Origin: RGIG8244 sp045639325
GTDB lineage: Bacteria; Verrucomicrobiota; Lentisphaeria; Victivallales; UBA1829
Direction: 5' to 3'
DNA: 64,000 nt
Assembly (NCBI GenBank): GCA_045639325.1
Contig: JAZUCU010000029.1
Coordinates: 6,938 to 70,937 of the forward strand
Shown piece after piece: positions 1 through 9,301 of the stretch (position 1 is its first letter; every line of letters begins with the position of its first letter). The position numbers and the translations under genes are program-made. The notes beneath the pieces are model-generated. The model saw nothing but the letters and a program-made list of their open reading frames with translations. It was not told the origin of the DNA and did no database searches.

Positions 1-1
1 G

Positions 2-70
2 AAACCTGCAATGGTGGTCGTCAGTTCCGGCCCTGCAGCCAAAGAAGAGGCGGAAGCGGAGAAGGCATAA
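2..70 (+). CDS. grpE: GrpE nucleotide exchange factor, C-terminal end (partial)
   Basis: The 22 codons before the TAA read ...KPAMVVVSSGPAAKEE... and end in a charged Ala/Glu tail. Seen: the 'R/K-P-A-x-V-x-V-S' strand that closes the GrpE beta domain. Known: GrpE is the nucleotide exchange factor of DnaK and commonly sits just upstream of dnaJ, as here (27 bp gap). The rest of the gene lies outside the window, so the call depends on a short motif plus context. Confidence 0.6.
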   Translation, partial: KPAMVVVSSGPAAKEEAEAEKA

Positions 71-97
71 CGGAATTCCTTTTGAGGAGAACGTGTT

Positions 98-1270
98 ATG
101 GCGAAAGATTATTATCAGATATTAGGCGTAAGCAAAACGGCATCGGCGGATGAAATCAAGAAAGCCTATCGCAAGCTGGCTGTGAAGTATCACCCGGATA
201 AAAATCCGGATAATGCGGCTGCCGGTGAGAAATTCAAAGAGATTTCTCAGGCGTATGAAGTCTTGAGCGATCCCAAGAAGCGGTCGCAGTACGATCAGTT
301 CGGTCCCGATATGTTTGAACGCGCATCCGCTGGCGGTGGTCCCGGTGGTGGATTCGGTGGCGGCGGGTTCGGCGGATTCAGTGATCCCCGTGACTTGTTC
401 AGCCAGATTTTCGGCAATGCCGGCGGCGGTGGTGGTTTCTCGTTTGAAGATATCCTCGGCGGCGGTGGTCGCGGTCGCAGACAGGCGGCTCCCCGGAAAG
501 GGGCTGACCTCAATTATGAGATTGAAATCGACTTTATTGATGCTGTTCTGGGGGCCGATAAAAAAATACGTCTTGCAAAATCCGATTCCTGTTCCCATTG
601 TCATGGTTCCGGTGCCGAGCCGGGATCCAGCAAGAGCACTTGTCCCTCTTGCGGCGGACGCGGTCAGGTCCCATCCTCTATGGGCGGCTTTTTCCAGTCT
701 ATGACGCCTTGCCCGGCATGTCATGGTACCGGACAGGTGATTTCCAATCCCTGTCGGAGCTGTCATGGAACGGGTAAAGTCCGTGTGGAAAAAGAACTTC
801 AGATTCACATCCCCCCTGGCGTGGATAATGGTTCCCGATTGCGGGTTGCGCGGGAAGGGGAAGCCGGATCAAACGGGAATCCTCCGGGCGATCTGTATGT
901 AACGATTAAACTGCGTCCCCATAATGTGTTTCAGCGTAACGGGAATGATATTCAATGCGATATTCCGATTTCTATTTGTGTCGCAGCCCTGGGTGGTGTG
1001 ATTGATGTCCCCACTGTTTCCGGCAAGACGCGGATGAAAATTCAGCCGGGCACAAAGAACGGTGCGGTATTGCGTTTGCGCGGTAAGGGAATGCCAGCGT
1101 TGAAAGGTGGAGTCCGCGGCGATCAGTTGGTGAAGCTGATTGTGGAAACACCGGTTTCATTGACAGCGCGTCAAATGGAATTGCTGAAAGAGTTTCAGGC
1201 GGAAGAAACTGCCGCGACTTATCCGCTGCAGGAAGAATTCAAGAAAAAAGCAGAACCGTTTCTGCGTTAA
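98..1270 (+). CDS. dnaJ: Chaperone protein DnaJ
   Basis: Type I Hsp40 co-chaperone, 390 residues, the usual length. It delivers unfolded substrates to DnaK and stimulates its ATPase in the cytoplasm. Domains seen in order: J domain (residues 4-68) with the HPD motif at 32-34; a Gly/Phe-rich linker (about 77-125); four CxxCxGxG-type zinc motifs (CSHCHGSG, CPSCGGRG, CPACHGTG, CRSCHGTG) in about 164-240; and two C-terminal substrate-binding beta domains. The start is set by GAGGAG about 10 bp upstream. It follows grpE and precedes smpB by 11 bp, so it is probably co-transcribed with both. Confidence 0.97.
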   Translation: MAKDYYQILGVSKTASADEIKKAYRKLAVKYHPDKNPDNAAAGEKFKEISQAYEVLSDPKKRSQYDQFGPDMFERASAGGGPGGGFGGGGFGGFSDPRDLFSQIFGNAGGGGGFSFEDILGGGGRGRRQAAPRKGADLNYEIEIDFIDAVLGADKKIRLAKSDSCSHCHGSGAEPGSSKSTCPSCGGRGQVPSSMGGFFQSMTPCPACHGTGQVISNPCRSCHGTGKVRVEKELQIHIPPGVDNGSRLRVAREGEAGSNGNPPGDLYVTIKLRPHNVFQRNGNDIQCDIPISICVAALGGVIDVPTVSGKTRMKIQPGTKNGAVLRLRGKGMPALKGGVRGDQLVKLIVETPVSLTARQMELLKEFQAEETAATYPLQEEFKKKAEPFLR

Positions 1271-1281
1271 GGAGACTGTAA

Positions 1282-1752
1282 ATGGCAGAAGATAAAAACA
1301 AAGGAAATGATCCCGTAATTGCCAGAAACCGGAAAGCGTTTCATGATTATGAGATTCTGGAAACAATGGAAGCAGGTCTTGAACTCCACGGCACAGAAGT
1401 GAAAAGCTGCCGAATGGGGTCCGTTCAGCTTCAGGAATCTTTTGCCCGCGTGGAAAACGGTCAGCTTTTTGTTTACGGATTGCATATTTCCCCGTACAGT
1501 CATGGCAACCGGTTCAATCACGAAGCCATGCGTGCACGGCGTTTGCTGATGCACCGGCGGGAGATTCTTAAACTCTCCATCCGCACCCGGGAACGCGGTT
1601 GTTCCCTGATCCCCTTGAAGATGTACCTCAAACGTGGGTATGTCAAAATTGAATTGGGGTTGGCGCAAGGTAAAACGTTCAGTGATAAACGTGAGACCCT
1701 GCGCCGGAAACAGGATGAAATGGATATGCGCCGTGCTGCGGCGCCCCGTTAA
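1282..1752 (+). CDS. smpB: SsrA-binding protein SmpB
   Basis: Binds tmRNA and places it in the A site of stalled ribosomes (trans-translation). Seen: 156 residues, the family length. The N-terminal 'NRKAFHDYEILETMEAGLEL' block and 'GTEVKSCR' motif of the OB-fold are present, as are 'YSHGNRFNHE', 'RARRLLMHRREI' and a basic C-terminal tail (KRETLRRKQDEMDMRRAAAPR region) that enters the mRNA channel. AAGGAG lies just before the start. The gene ends 7 bp from the convergent neighbour, with no clear hairpin between them. No tmRNA gene was seen nearby. Confidence 0.96.
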   Translation: MAEDKNKGNDPVIARNRKAFHDYEILETMEAGLELHGTEVKSCRMGSVQLQESFARVENGQLFVYGLHISPYSHGNRFNHEAMRARRLLMHRREILKLSIRTRERGCSLIPLKMYLKRGYVKIELGLAQGKTFSDKRETLRRKQDEMDMRRAAAPR

Positions 1753-1759
1753 GTCTGTA

Positions 1760-3271
1760 TTAATATTTGAATTGCAAATCAGCCTGTTTCAATACTTTCG
1801 CGTATGTGGAATAGGCTTCCTCAAAAATGGCGCATTCCTGCCGGCTTCTGACATGGGTAATCAGGTTCCGGAACATGGTTCTGACAGCCCGGGAATCAAA
1901 GTTGGTCAGCAATTGGGCTCCGGTTCTGCGGACGCGCCGGATATAGGTCTTGGAAAAACCGTCCTCTGCAGGCGGTGTGTAAACTGATAATTCCAAAGCC
2001 GTAAGAAGTCCAAGTTCTTTATACTGATTGTTGATAATCACATCCGCATAAGGCTTGATCCGTTCAGCATCCTGCTTTGCCATCCGGTCTTCCCGGTTAT
2101 ATTGCGTTTCCTGTACGTTATAAATCCGCATGGAATCCCGCACTTCGCCGGAGCGCAGAAGCATATCCCGCAACTGGGATGCTGCACTCTGATGAGGAAC
2201 CGGGACGTTGCCGTGACGAATCCGGAAAATAGAGCGGACGCCGATTTCATAATCATCCATGGAATAAGGTCTTTCCACATAATCCTGGAAATACGGGATC
2301 AACTCTTTTGAAATGTTCAATGCTTCCGCTGCTTTCATGGCTGCCTGGGGAGCTATTCGGCTTTGTACCATGCGGTAATAAATCCGTTTCTGGGAAAGAC
2401 GGTAATTGTTGACTTCCGAAAATGCCCGGAACAAGGCGGTGAGAATAATCGGATTGGATGAGGCGGCATACCGGCAGAGCAGGGCATCCGCTTCCGGCGT
2501 ATCGAGAAAGTGCATGCAGAGGAATTGACTGTACGGCTGTTCATCCAGTTCCAGCACATCTTCGATTGCATCCTGAAGATCTTTCAATGCCGTGTTGCGG
2601 TATTTTGCAAGTTCTGCAATGGCATACCGGGGTGTGAAATTCTCGGCATCTTTGACCGAAAGTGCTTCCGCCAGAACCTTTGTCACAGGAAAGCCGTTGC
2701 GCAATCCGAACGTTCTGCGGAACCACATCAGAACTGTCAAGTTGGCACTGCCGAAATAATGATTGTGCTGATCTTCCCCCAGATAAAGGGTGTATTGCTT
2801 GTACCGGTTATCCCCCTTGCGCCATTGGATGCCGTACTTCTGAAACGCAACGGAGGCCAGGGGGCCTTTGACTGCGGTTTCTTCGCCATGAAGTTTCAGC
2901 GCATTATCCTTGTTATAAACGGAATCCTTCGGAATCATTACGATGTCCGCATATTCTCTGGCGTTGACCTGTTTCTTCTGAGGAACGGGCTGTTTGCCGA
3001 CCGGTTTCTTTGCGTTCGGCTTTTGCTTAACCTCTTCCAAGTATTGATATTTGCGCACAAATACAATGTGGCATGCATACACGGGGCGGCTGGCAATCAG
3101 GGGATCTTCCAGCCGTTCAATATGAATCGTGTGTTTGCGGAAGGGATCCAAACCTTTTTCCATGGTCGATACAATATTGGCGGAGGAGACGGCGGGGAGT
3201 TGTTCCGCCGCTGCCGCAATACTGATACTGCATAAGGATAATAACAGGGATAATGCGATGCTTTTTCTCAT
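1760..3271 (-). CDS. Secreted protein of unknown function
   Basis: I do not recognise this 503-residue protein. Seen: an N-terminal signal peptide (MRKSIALSLLLSLCSISIAAAA, cleavage likely after the AAAA run), a Lys/Pro-rich stretch near residues 80-100, then a mostly alpha-helical body that could be repeat-like (about 210-330, short helices ending in Leu/Ala). Its ATG overlaps the dnaE stop by 4 bp (ATGA), so it is translationally coupled to dnaE as the last gene of that operon. An exported protein coupled to the replicative polymerase makes no obvious functional sense; shared transcription is the simplest reading. Confidence 0.75.
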   Translation of the reverse strand: MRKSIALSLLLSLCSISIAAAAEQLPAVSSANIVSTMEKGLDPFRKHTIHIERLEDPLIASRPVYACHIVFVRKYQYLEEVKQKPNAKKPVGKQPVPQKKQVNAREYADIVMIPKDSVYNKDNALKLHGEETAVKGPLASVAFQKYGIQWRKGDNRYKQYTLYLGEDQHNHYFGSANLTVLMWFRRTFGLRNGFPVTKVLAEALSVKDAENFTPRYAIAELAKYRNTALKDLQDAIEDVLELDEQPYSQFLCMHFLDTPEADALLCRYAASSNPIILTALFRAFSEVNNYRLSQKRIYYRMVQSRIAPQAAMKAAEALNISKELIPYFQDYVERPYSMDDYEIGVRSIFRIRHGNVPVPHQSAASQLRDMLLRSGEVRDSMRIYNVQETQYNREDRMAKQDAERIKPYADVIINNQYKELGLLTALELSVYTPPAEDGFSKTYIRRVRRTGAQLLTNFDSRAVRTMFRNLITHVRSRQECAIFEEAYSTYAKVLKQADLQFKY

Positions 3272-6200
3272 GAACTCTTTTCTCCTTTATCTCCATCCTT
3301 TTGCGCCCATTCGCCGCGGTTGAAACGGGGTTTTACCACAGGGACTTTGTCGCTCGGTTTGATCTTGTAATGGCCTTCGCCCAGAAGCATGGAAAGTTCT
3401 TCCAGCAATCCGGCGGTGACAGTTACGGAATATTGTTCGGAGGTATCCACAAAGACCGCTCTGCCATCCTGTGTCGTGATACAGAGAACCAGTGGAACCT
3501 TGCCCGGATACTTCTTGATCAGTTCCACAATCCGCGGGAACGTTTCCATATTGACTTCTGACTCTTTCAGGCGGATATGGAATTGTTCGCTATGGGATTC
3601 CATCGTATTGGCAAGCGGAATGACGTTTTCCACCATAAGAGCGGCGGGGGCGTTTTCCTCCTGACGTTTCGTAATGGCTTCCACAAAGACCAGTGCGCCT
3701 TCTTCCAGATATTGGCCGCATCTTTCATAAGTCTTGTTGTAGCAGACACATTCCACGACACCGGTCAAGTCTTCCATCTGGAAAATCGCAAAAGGTTTAT
3801 TTTCTGATTTTGTAAACTTCTTTGCCACGCCGACAAGCATACCGCCCAGCTTGATACCCACATCACCGGGCATCTGTACGGCATCAGAAACCGTTGCGGT
3901 GGAGAATGTATCAATCACCGATTTGTATTTGGAAAGCGGGTGACCGGAAACATAGAATCCGAGTAACAGTTTTTCATCCGTAAGCATTTCACTCTGATCC
4001 AGTTCCGGGATATCCGGTACCGGTACGCTGGCAAAGTTTTCTTCAAAGTCGGGGACCATGTCAAAAAGACTGCCCTGTCCGACTGCTTTATCCCGTTTGC
4101 GGATATTGGCACTGGCAATGGAAGGTTCGATGATCGCCAGAAGCTGAGAACGTTTCAAGCCGGTGGAATCCAACGCACCGCATCGGATCAATGCTTCCAA
4201 ACCTTTGGCGTTGATGCCTTCCGTACGTTCCACCAGGTCTGCCACACTCTTGAACGGGCCGTCTTTCTGCGCTTCGATGATAGAGGCGGAAACACCCTGT
4301 CCGAAGCCTTTGATGGCGCCAAGTCCGAAACGGATTGCATCTTTGTCAACGGTGAAGTTGACTTTACTTGTATTCACGTCCGGCGGCAGAATCGGAATTC
4401 CGGAGGTCCGGCATTCGTTGATCAGGAACGCCAGTTTGGAGGCATTGCTCAATTCACTGGTGAGCACCGCAGCCATGAATTCCGGACGGTAATTCGCCTT
4501 GAGGTAGGCGGTACGGTAGGACATGATGGCGTACGCCGCACTGTGGGATTTGTTGAACCCGTAGTCGGCGAACTTCTTGATGTTTTCCCAAATCTTTTCC
4601 GCCTGTTCTGCGGGGATATTATTGGTCGCGGCACAGCCTGCAACGAATTTATCGTGCTGGGCTTCCATGTCCTTGATCTTTTTCTTCCCGATCGCACGGC
4701 GGAGAATGTCAGCCTGACCGAGGGAGAAGCCGGCGAGGATCTGCACAACCTGCATGATCTGTTCCTGATACAGCATGATACCGTAGGTTTCTTTCAGGAA
4801 CTGTTCCATCAGCGGGTGGTCATATTCCAGCGGGATCGTACCTTTTTTACGGCCGACGAACAAGTCGATGAACTGCATGGGACCGGGACGGTAGATGGCC
4901 ACGAGAGCGATAATGTGTTTGATGTTTTCCACCCCGAATTTACGGCAGAGTTCCTGCATACCGCCGGATTCCAACTGGAACACCGCAACCGTATCGCCGT
5001 TATTCAAAAGGTCGAACGTTTTCTGGTCATCCAGCGGCACAGCATCCATATCGAGGGTGATGCCACGGTTGCGCAGGACGTTGTCGCAGGCATCCTGGAT
5101 CACGGTCAGCGTACGCAGCCCAAGGAAGTCCATTTTGAGCAGACCGACGCTTTCGCACAGAGGAGCCACATACTGCGTGATGATTTCATCATGCGCACCT
5201 CTCCCCAGGGGAACCAGGTTCGCCAACGGCTGGTTACAGATGATAACCCCGCACGCATGGATACCCATCTGACGGTTCAGCTGTTCAATGGGGGTGGAGA
5301 GATCAAAGATTTTCTTGACCCAGTCTTCCTTGTCAATCAAATCTTTCAGTTCGGGCGATTCCTTAATGGCTTTTGCCAAAGTCATTTTCGGGTCTTCGGG
5401 GACCAGTTTTGTGATCATATTGCCGTCGGCGGGTGAACGGGAGAGGGCGCGTGCCACGTCTTTGATCACCGCTTTGGCTTTCAGAGTGCCGTATGTTCCG
5501 ATCTGGGAAACGCTGTCCACACCATACTTATCAATCACGTAATCGATCACGTCCTGTCTGTGACGTTCGCAGAAGTCCGTATCGAAGTCAGGGGGTGACA
5601 CGCGGTCCGGGTTCAGGAATCGTTCGAACAGAAGGTCGTACTTCATCGGGTCGATATTGGTGATCCCGGAGAGATATGCCACGATGGAGCCTGCACCGGA
5701 ACCACGTCCGGGGCCGACCGGGATCCCATGTTCTTTCGCCCAGTTGATGAAGTCCCACACGCAAAGGAAGTAACTGGGATATTTTGTTTTTGTGATAACG
5801 CTCAGCTCATAATCCATGCGTTTCAGATTGCGTTCCGCATCTTCCTTCATGTCTTCCGGCGGATTCATGGGGTCGTAACCATACTTTTTCACGTATCCGC
5901 AGACGGATTTTTCGCCGGTTCCGTAGAGACAGACATGGCGCAGATAGGCGGCGGCTTTTTTCATAACCACACGGCGTTCCTCCAGGTCGGCGCGTTTGTT
6001 GTCCGCCAACGGCTTGAATTCGGCTTCCGGGTCCTTCTCTTTTTTCTTTTCAAAGTCTGCTATATGTTCGGCTTCGATTTCGGTTGCAGCTTCCTTGCGG
6101 ATGGCTTCCATATCCAGCGTGATATTGAAACTTTCCGGTGTCTGATATTCCGGATAATGGTTTTCGTAACCGATTGTAACGTCACAACGTTCCGCAACTT

Positions 6201-7041
6201 CCAATGTGTTTTTGATGGCTTCCGGGGCTTCCGTTCCCCAGACTTGCATCATTTCTTCCCCGCTCTTGAAATAGAACTGGTCTCCCTCCATACGCATGCG
6301 CCGGGGATCTTCCATGGTCGTACGTGTTTGAATGCAAAGCATGATTTCATGAGGAATACTGTCTTCCCGGCGCAAGTAGTGAACGTCATTGGTTGCAACC
6401 AGGGGGACGTTACACTCTTTGGATAATGCGATCAATTCCCGGTTGACTCTTTTCTGTTCTTCGATGCCGTGGTCCATGACTTCCAGGTAGAAATTATCTT
6501 TTCCGAAAATATCCAGATATTCGCCGAGAACCTTTTTCGCAGCATCGTGCCCGCTATTGAGCGCGGCGACGTCGATTTCACCCTGAAGACATGCACTCAT
6601 CCCGATCAAACCTTCGGCATGTGCGGCGAGAAATTCTTTGTCAATACGGGGCTTGTAATAAAAACCGTTGGTGTGCGCTTCGGAAATCAGATGACAGAGA
6701 TTATGGTATCCAACCTGATTCTTTGCGAGAAGGATCAAGTGAAATCCTTTACAATGAGGAATTTCACTGCTTTTTTCAAAACGGCTGTTCGGTGCAATAT
6801 AAGTTTCACACCCGATGATCGGTTTGATCCCTTCCTTCTTCATGGAATTATGAAATTCCAGACAGCCGCCCATGACCCCGTGGTCCGTGATGGCAACCGC
6901 TTTCATTTCATGCATTTTTGCCATTTTTACAAGGTCATATTTTCCTTCGGAATCTTTCAGCTTCGCCCAGGAAATCGCACACGCACCATCCAAAAGACTG
7001 TAGTCGGTATGTACATGCAAATGAACAAATTCTACTGCCAT
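3268..7041 (-). CDS. dnaE: DNA polymerase III subunit alpha
   Basis: Replicative C-family polymerase, 1257 residues. Seen: an N-terminal PHP domain with apparently intact metal-ligand motifs (HVHTDYSLLDGA, ITDHGVMGG, NDVHYLRRED); the palm aspartates in PPDFDTDFCERHRQ; fingers motifs such as GPGRGSGAGS, YQEQIMQ and FADYGFNKSHSAAYA; and a C-terminal tandem HhH/OB region (GIKLGGMLVGVAKK). It lacks an embedded exonuclease, so it is DnaE and not PolC. A charged insertion (about residues 310-400) separates PHP from palm. It is the third gene of the NUDIX/small-protein/dnaE operon. Confidence 0.97.
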   Translation of the reverse strand: MAVEFVHLHVHTDYSLLDGACAISWAKLKDSEGKYDLVKMAKMHEMKAVAITDHGVMGGCLEFHNSMKKEGIKPIIGCETYIAPNSRFEKSSEIPHCKGFHLILLAKNQVGYHNLCHLISEAHTNGFYYKPRIDKEFLAAHAEGLIGMSACLQGEIDVAALNSGHDAAKKVLGEYLDIFGKDNFYLEVMDHGIEEQKRVNRELIALSKECNVPLVATNDVHYLRREDSIPHEIMLCIQTRTTMEDPRRMRMEGDQFYFKSGEEMMQVWGTEAPEAIKNTLEVAERCDVTIGYENHYPEYQTPESFNITLDMEAIRKEAATEIEAEHIADFEKKKEKDPEAEFKPLADNKRADLEERRVVMKKAAAYLRHVCLYGTGEKSVCGYVKKYGYDPMNPPEDMKEDAERNLKRMDYELSVITKTKYPSYFLCVWDFINWAKEHGIPVGPGRGSGAGSIVAYLSGITNIDPMKYDLLFERFLNPDRVSPPDFDTDFCERHRQDVIDYVIDKYGVDSVSQIGTYGTLKAKAVIKDVARALSRSPADGNMITKLVPEDPKMTLAKAIKESPELKDLIDKEDWVKKIFDLSTPIEQLNRQMGIHACGVIICNQPLANLVPLGRGAHDEIITQYVAPLCESVGLLKMDFLGLRTLTVIQDACDNVLRNRGITLDMDAVPLDDQKTFDLLNNGDTVAVFQLESGGMQELCRKFGVENIKHIIALVAIYRPGPMQFIDLFVGRKKGTIPLEYDHPLMEQFLKETYGIMLYQEQIMQVVQILAGFSLGQADILRRAIGKKKIKDMEAQHDKFVAGCAATNNIPAEQAEKIWENIKKFADYGFNKSHSAAYAIMSYRTAYLKANYRPEFMAAVLTSELSNASKLAFLINECRTSGIPILPPDVNTSKVNFTVDKDAIRFGLGAIKGFGQGVSASIIEAQKDGPFKSVADLVERTEGINAKGLEALIRCGALDSTGLKRSQLLAIIEPSIASANIRKRDKAVGQGSLFDMVPDFEENFASVPVPDIPELDQSEMLTDEKLLLGFYVSGHPLSKYKSVIDTFSTATVSDAVQMPGDVGIKLGGMLVGVAKKFTKSENKPFAIFQMEDLTGVVECVCYNKTYERCGQYLEEGALVFVEAITKRQEENAPAALMVENVIPLANTMESHSEQFHIRLKESEVNMETFPRIVELIKKYPGKVPLVLCITTQDGRAVFVDTSEQYSVTVTAGLLEELSMLLGEGHYKIKPSDKVPVVKPRFNRGEWAQKDGDKGEKSS

Positions 7042-7061
7042 GACGTTCGATCCTTTTTTTA

Positions 7062-7328
7062 TCAGTCCTGACGGTTGCGCACGGCTTCTTTTTTCCGTTC
7101 ATACCGGTCACGGATGGAACGGATTTCATTGGCGAGTGCGTCTTTGAATTCCCGGATCTGTTCGGGATCCGACATGGTCTTGAGTTTATTTTCTGCGGTG
7201 ATTTCCGCTTCTGCAACTTTCGATTTGCAAATCATATCCAGTTCATTGATTTCCGCTTTTTTCTCTTCCGGAAGCTCACGCAATGCTCCACCGCTGCGTT
7301 CCAACGCCAATTCATACGCACTTTTCAT
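7062..7328 (-). CDS. Small charged helical protein, unknown
   Basis: An 88-residue cytoplasmic protein beginning MKSAYELALERSGG. It is rich in Lys/Glu and predicted almost wholly alpha-helical, possibly a coiled coil. I do not recognise a named domain. The start at 7328 was chosen because AAGGAG sits about 10 bp upstream; the open frame begins slightly earlier (7349) without such a site. It overlaps the 3' end of the NUDIX gene by 17 bp and lies 20 bp before dnaE. Confidence 0.7.
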   Translation of the reverse strand: MKSAYELALERSGGALRELPEEKKAEINELDMICKSKVAEAEITAENKLKTMSDPEQIREFKDALANEIRSIRDRYERKKEAVRNRQD

Positions 7329-7902
7329 TTCTGTTTTTCTCCTTCTCAAGCATATAATACAATATTGAATCCATCATAATACCATGATCAAAACTGCCGT
7401 CACGTATCAACGCCAGAATTTCATCCAGTGTCATCGTGCTGCATTCCAGCGATTCCGTTGCTTCCAATTGCGGCTCACAAGTCTTGCGGACATTGCGGAC
7501 ATAAACCGTATAACACCGGTTGGACTGTAACGCCGGATTCGGGCAGACGCTTCCGAGAATGACGGCATCTTCGCCTTCATATCCGGTTTCCTCTTTCAGC
7601 TCACGCAGACCGGCAATCAGCGGATCCGGGTCTGCCGCATCAATGCACCCACCGGGAATCTCCCAGTAAAACGCATGGGCTCCGTGCCGGTATTGACGCA
7701 CAATCAACAATTTATGATCCGGAGTTTCCGCCAGGACAACCACCCAATCCGGGAATTGGAAGGAGATAAAATCGCCTTCAGCATTTGTCCGGAGACAGCG
7801 GAACCGTTCGGAAAGAACGCTGCCTACGCGTGTTTTCATCAGCACTTGAGGTGCACTGAGGGATTCCCAGGTCTGCTGGTCCTGTTTTAATTGTTTTTCC
7901 AT
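7312..7902 (-). CDS. NUDIX hydrolase, ADP-ribose pyrophosphatase-like
   Basis: Likely cleaves a nucleoside diphosphate linked to another moiety (ADP-ribose or nucleotide sugar). Seen: 196 residues with a NUDIX helix ending RELKEETGY preceded by PGGCIDAADPD. In the canonical GX5EX7REUXEEXGU signature the spacing between the first G and R is one residue shorter and the central Glu is present; here Asp fills that place. The RELxEE metal ligands are intact. It is the first gene of the dnaE operon, with a promoter at 7930-7957. Confidence 0.88.
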   Translation of the reverse strand: MEKQLKQDQQTWESLSAPQVLMKTRVGSVLSERFRCLRTNAEGDFISFQFPDWVVVLAETPDHKLLIVRQYRHGAHAFYWEIPGGCIDAADPDPLIAGLRELKEETGYEGEDAVILGSVCPNPALQSNRCYTVYVRNVRKTCEPQLEATESLECSTMTLDEILALIRDGSFDHGIMMDSILYYMLEKEKNRNEKCV

Positions 7903-7929
7903 GGTGAAAATACTCCGTTATTCTTCCGT

Positions 7930-7957
7930 ACTATACCATAATAGATGAGAAAATCAA
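7930..7957 (-). promoter_or_regulatory. Promoter of the NUDIX-dnaE operon
   Basis: On the minus strand TTGATT (7957-7952) is followed after 16 bp by TATAGT (7935-7930), 28 bp before the NUDIX start. Sequence match to a sigma70-type promoter; not tested. Confidence 0.55.
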
Positions 7958-8047
7958 GCCCGGAAAAAAGGTTTTTAAAAATATCCCGTATTCCCATTGA
8001 TTTTTAAGTTATTTTATCAGTTATTTTGCTGTTTTCTTTTTTTGACA

Positions 8048-8076
8048 TTGGAAAAAATAATTTCCGGTTGTATAGT
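8048..8076 (+). promoter_or_regulatory. Promoter of the tandem paralogue operon
   Basis: TTGGAA (8048-8053), 17 bp spacer, TATAGT (8071-8076), 38 bp before the first paralogue. A better -35 match, TTGACA, begins at 8042 but is 23 bp from the -10 and was not used. Confidence 0.45.
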
Positions 8077-8113
8077 ATTCCAGTATTGGATATAAAAAAT
8101 AAGGATATGTCCC

Positions 8114-9286
8114 ATGATGACAAATGAACTTTCCGCATTGCTGAACCGTATTCTGGATGTGATCGAAAAACGTTTCATTTCTCCGGATGGTGTGTTGTAT
8201 GATTATGCCGGACTCAAGGGCGAAGTTGTTCTGCCCACACCGGAAGAATGTGAGAAATATCAGCCCAATGCTCTAGCCTGGAATACGCCGATCGAAAATG
8301 GCGGCTTCTTTAACGGAATTCTGCTGCTGGGGCTTGTCGAGTCATGGAAAAATCAGCCATCCGAAAAAGTGGCGAATATGACAAGAATAATGCTGAAAGG
8401 CCTTTATGTCCTTCAGGATAAATCTCCGGTGCTGGGTTGTATCTTGCGCGGAATCGGGAAAGACGGCTGTTTTTATCCGGCATCCTCCATCGATCAGGTT
8501 GTTCCGTGGCTCCTTGGTTTATGGGTGTATTCCAAATTTTCTCTTGCCTCCGATGCGGAACGGAAGGAATGTCGCGAACGCTGTTATGCTCTTGTGAAGG
8601 CATTGCAAAAAAATAATTGGCTTATCCCGGGGACAAAAGACGGTTTTGACCGCGGCAATCTTTTCAATGCCCGTAAGCCTTATGATCATTGTGCTCTTGT
8701 TCTGCCCTCTATAATTTTGGATGAAATGGAAGCAACGGATCATCATCTTGCAGACCTTCTCAAAGAGCGGGAGGAAAATCTTTGCACCGGCTATCCGGAA
8801 ATTCAGGCGCGGGAATGTTGGTATTCCAGTCATAATTTTTACAACATGCGTATGCTTGCAAATTATGTGAACGATGCATCATTGCGTGCAAAATTGTATC
8901 AGGCATTGAAAGTCACGGCGGAAGCCTTGCCGCCATCCATTGCCGTCTGGAAAGATCGTACTCCCGGACTTGCCTTTTCGCCGGATTGGCATCCGTTGAA
9001 CCGGGTCTGGTTTGAACAGAAAAATTGTCAGGATGCGCAGGCTTGCACCAATCCGCAGTGGGGAATCTGGAATGATGTTTCCCCCGCTGTTCTGGATGAA
9101 CGCAAAACGATTATGGCTGCTTTAAGTGCCGCATGGATCTTTTTGATGTCGGAAGATAAAGCGCTGATCGATGCACACAAAGGTGCGATTCTGGAAATGC
9201 TGAATGGTATCCCTTACGAAGAATTGTACTATGTCCCGTTCTTTTATGCAATCAATGTCATTTCTGAACTTTCAAGATATATGTGA
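8114..9286 (+). CDS. Unknown helical protein, cytoplasmic paralogue A
   Basis: A 390-residue protein without a signal peptide. I do not recognise the family. Seen: regularly spaced amphipathic helices and small-residue/aromatic motifs (WNTPIENGGFFNG, GKDGCFYPASS, DQVVPWLLGLWVYSK, WYSSHNFYNMRML) reminiscent of an (alpha/alpha) barrel as in many glycan-active enzymes; that is inference from pattern only. The next gene is a near-copy with an added export signal. AAGGAT lies upstream of the first of two adjacent ATGs. Confidence 0.8.
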   Translation: MMTNELSALLNRILDVIEKRFISPDGVLYDYAGLKGEVVLPTPEECEKYQPNALAWNTPIENGGFFNGILLLGLVESWKNQPSEKVANMTRIMLKGLYVLQDKSPVLGCILRGIGKDGCFYPASSIDQVVPWLLGLWVYSKFSLASDAERKECRERCYALVKALQKNNWLIPGTKDGFDRGNLFNARKPYDHCALVLPSIILDEMEATDHHLADLLKEREENLCTGYPEIQARECWYSSHNFYNMRMLANYVNDASLRAKLYQALKVTAEALPPSIAVWKDRTPGLAFSPDWHPLNRVWFEQKNCQDAQACTNPQWGIWNDVSPAVLDERKTIMAALSAAWIFLMSEDKALIDAHKGAILEMLNGIPYEELYYVPFFYAINVISELSRYM

Positions 9287-9301
9287 TTTGCGGGGTGAAA
9301 A

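Noticed and set aside
2510..3235. A 241-codon plus-strand frame
   Set aside because: Antisense to the secreted protein gene that is coupled to dnaE; no motif and no ribosome site.
8042..8047. TTGACA box upstream of the tandem paralogues
   Set aside because: It is 23 bp from the TATAGT hexamer, too far for a sigma70 promoter; TTGGAA at 17 bp was preferred.
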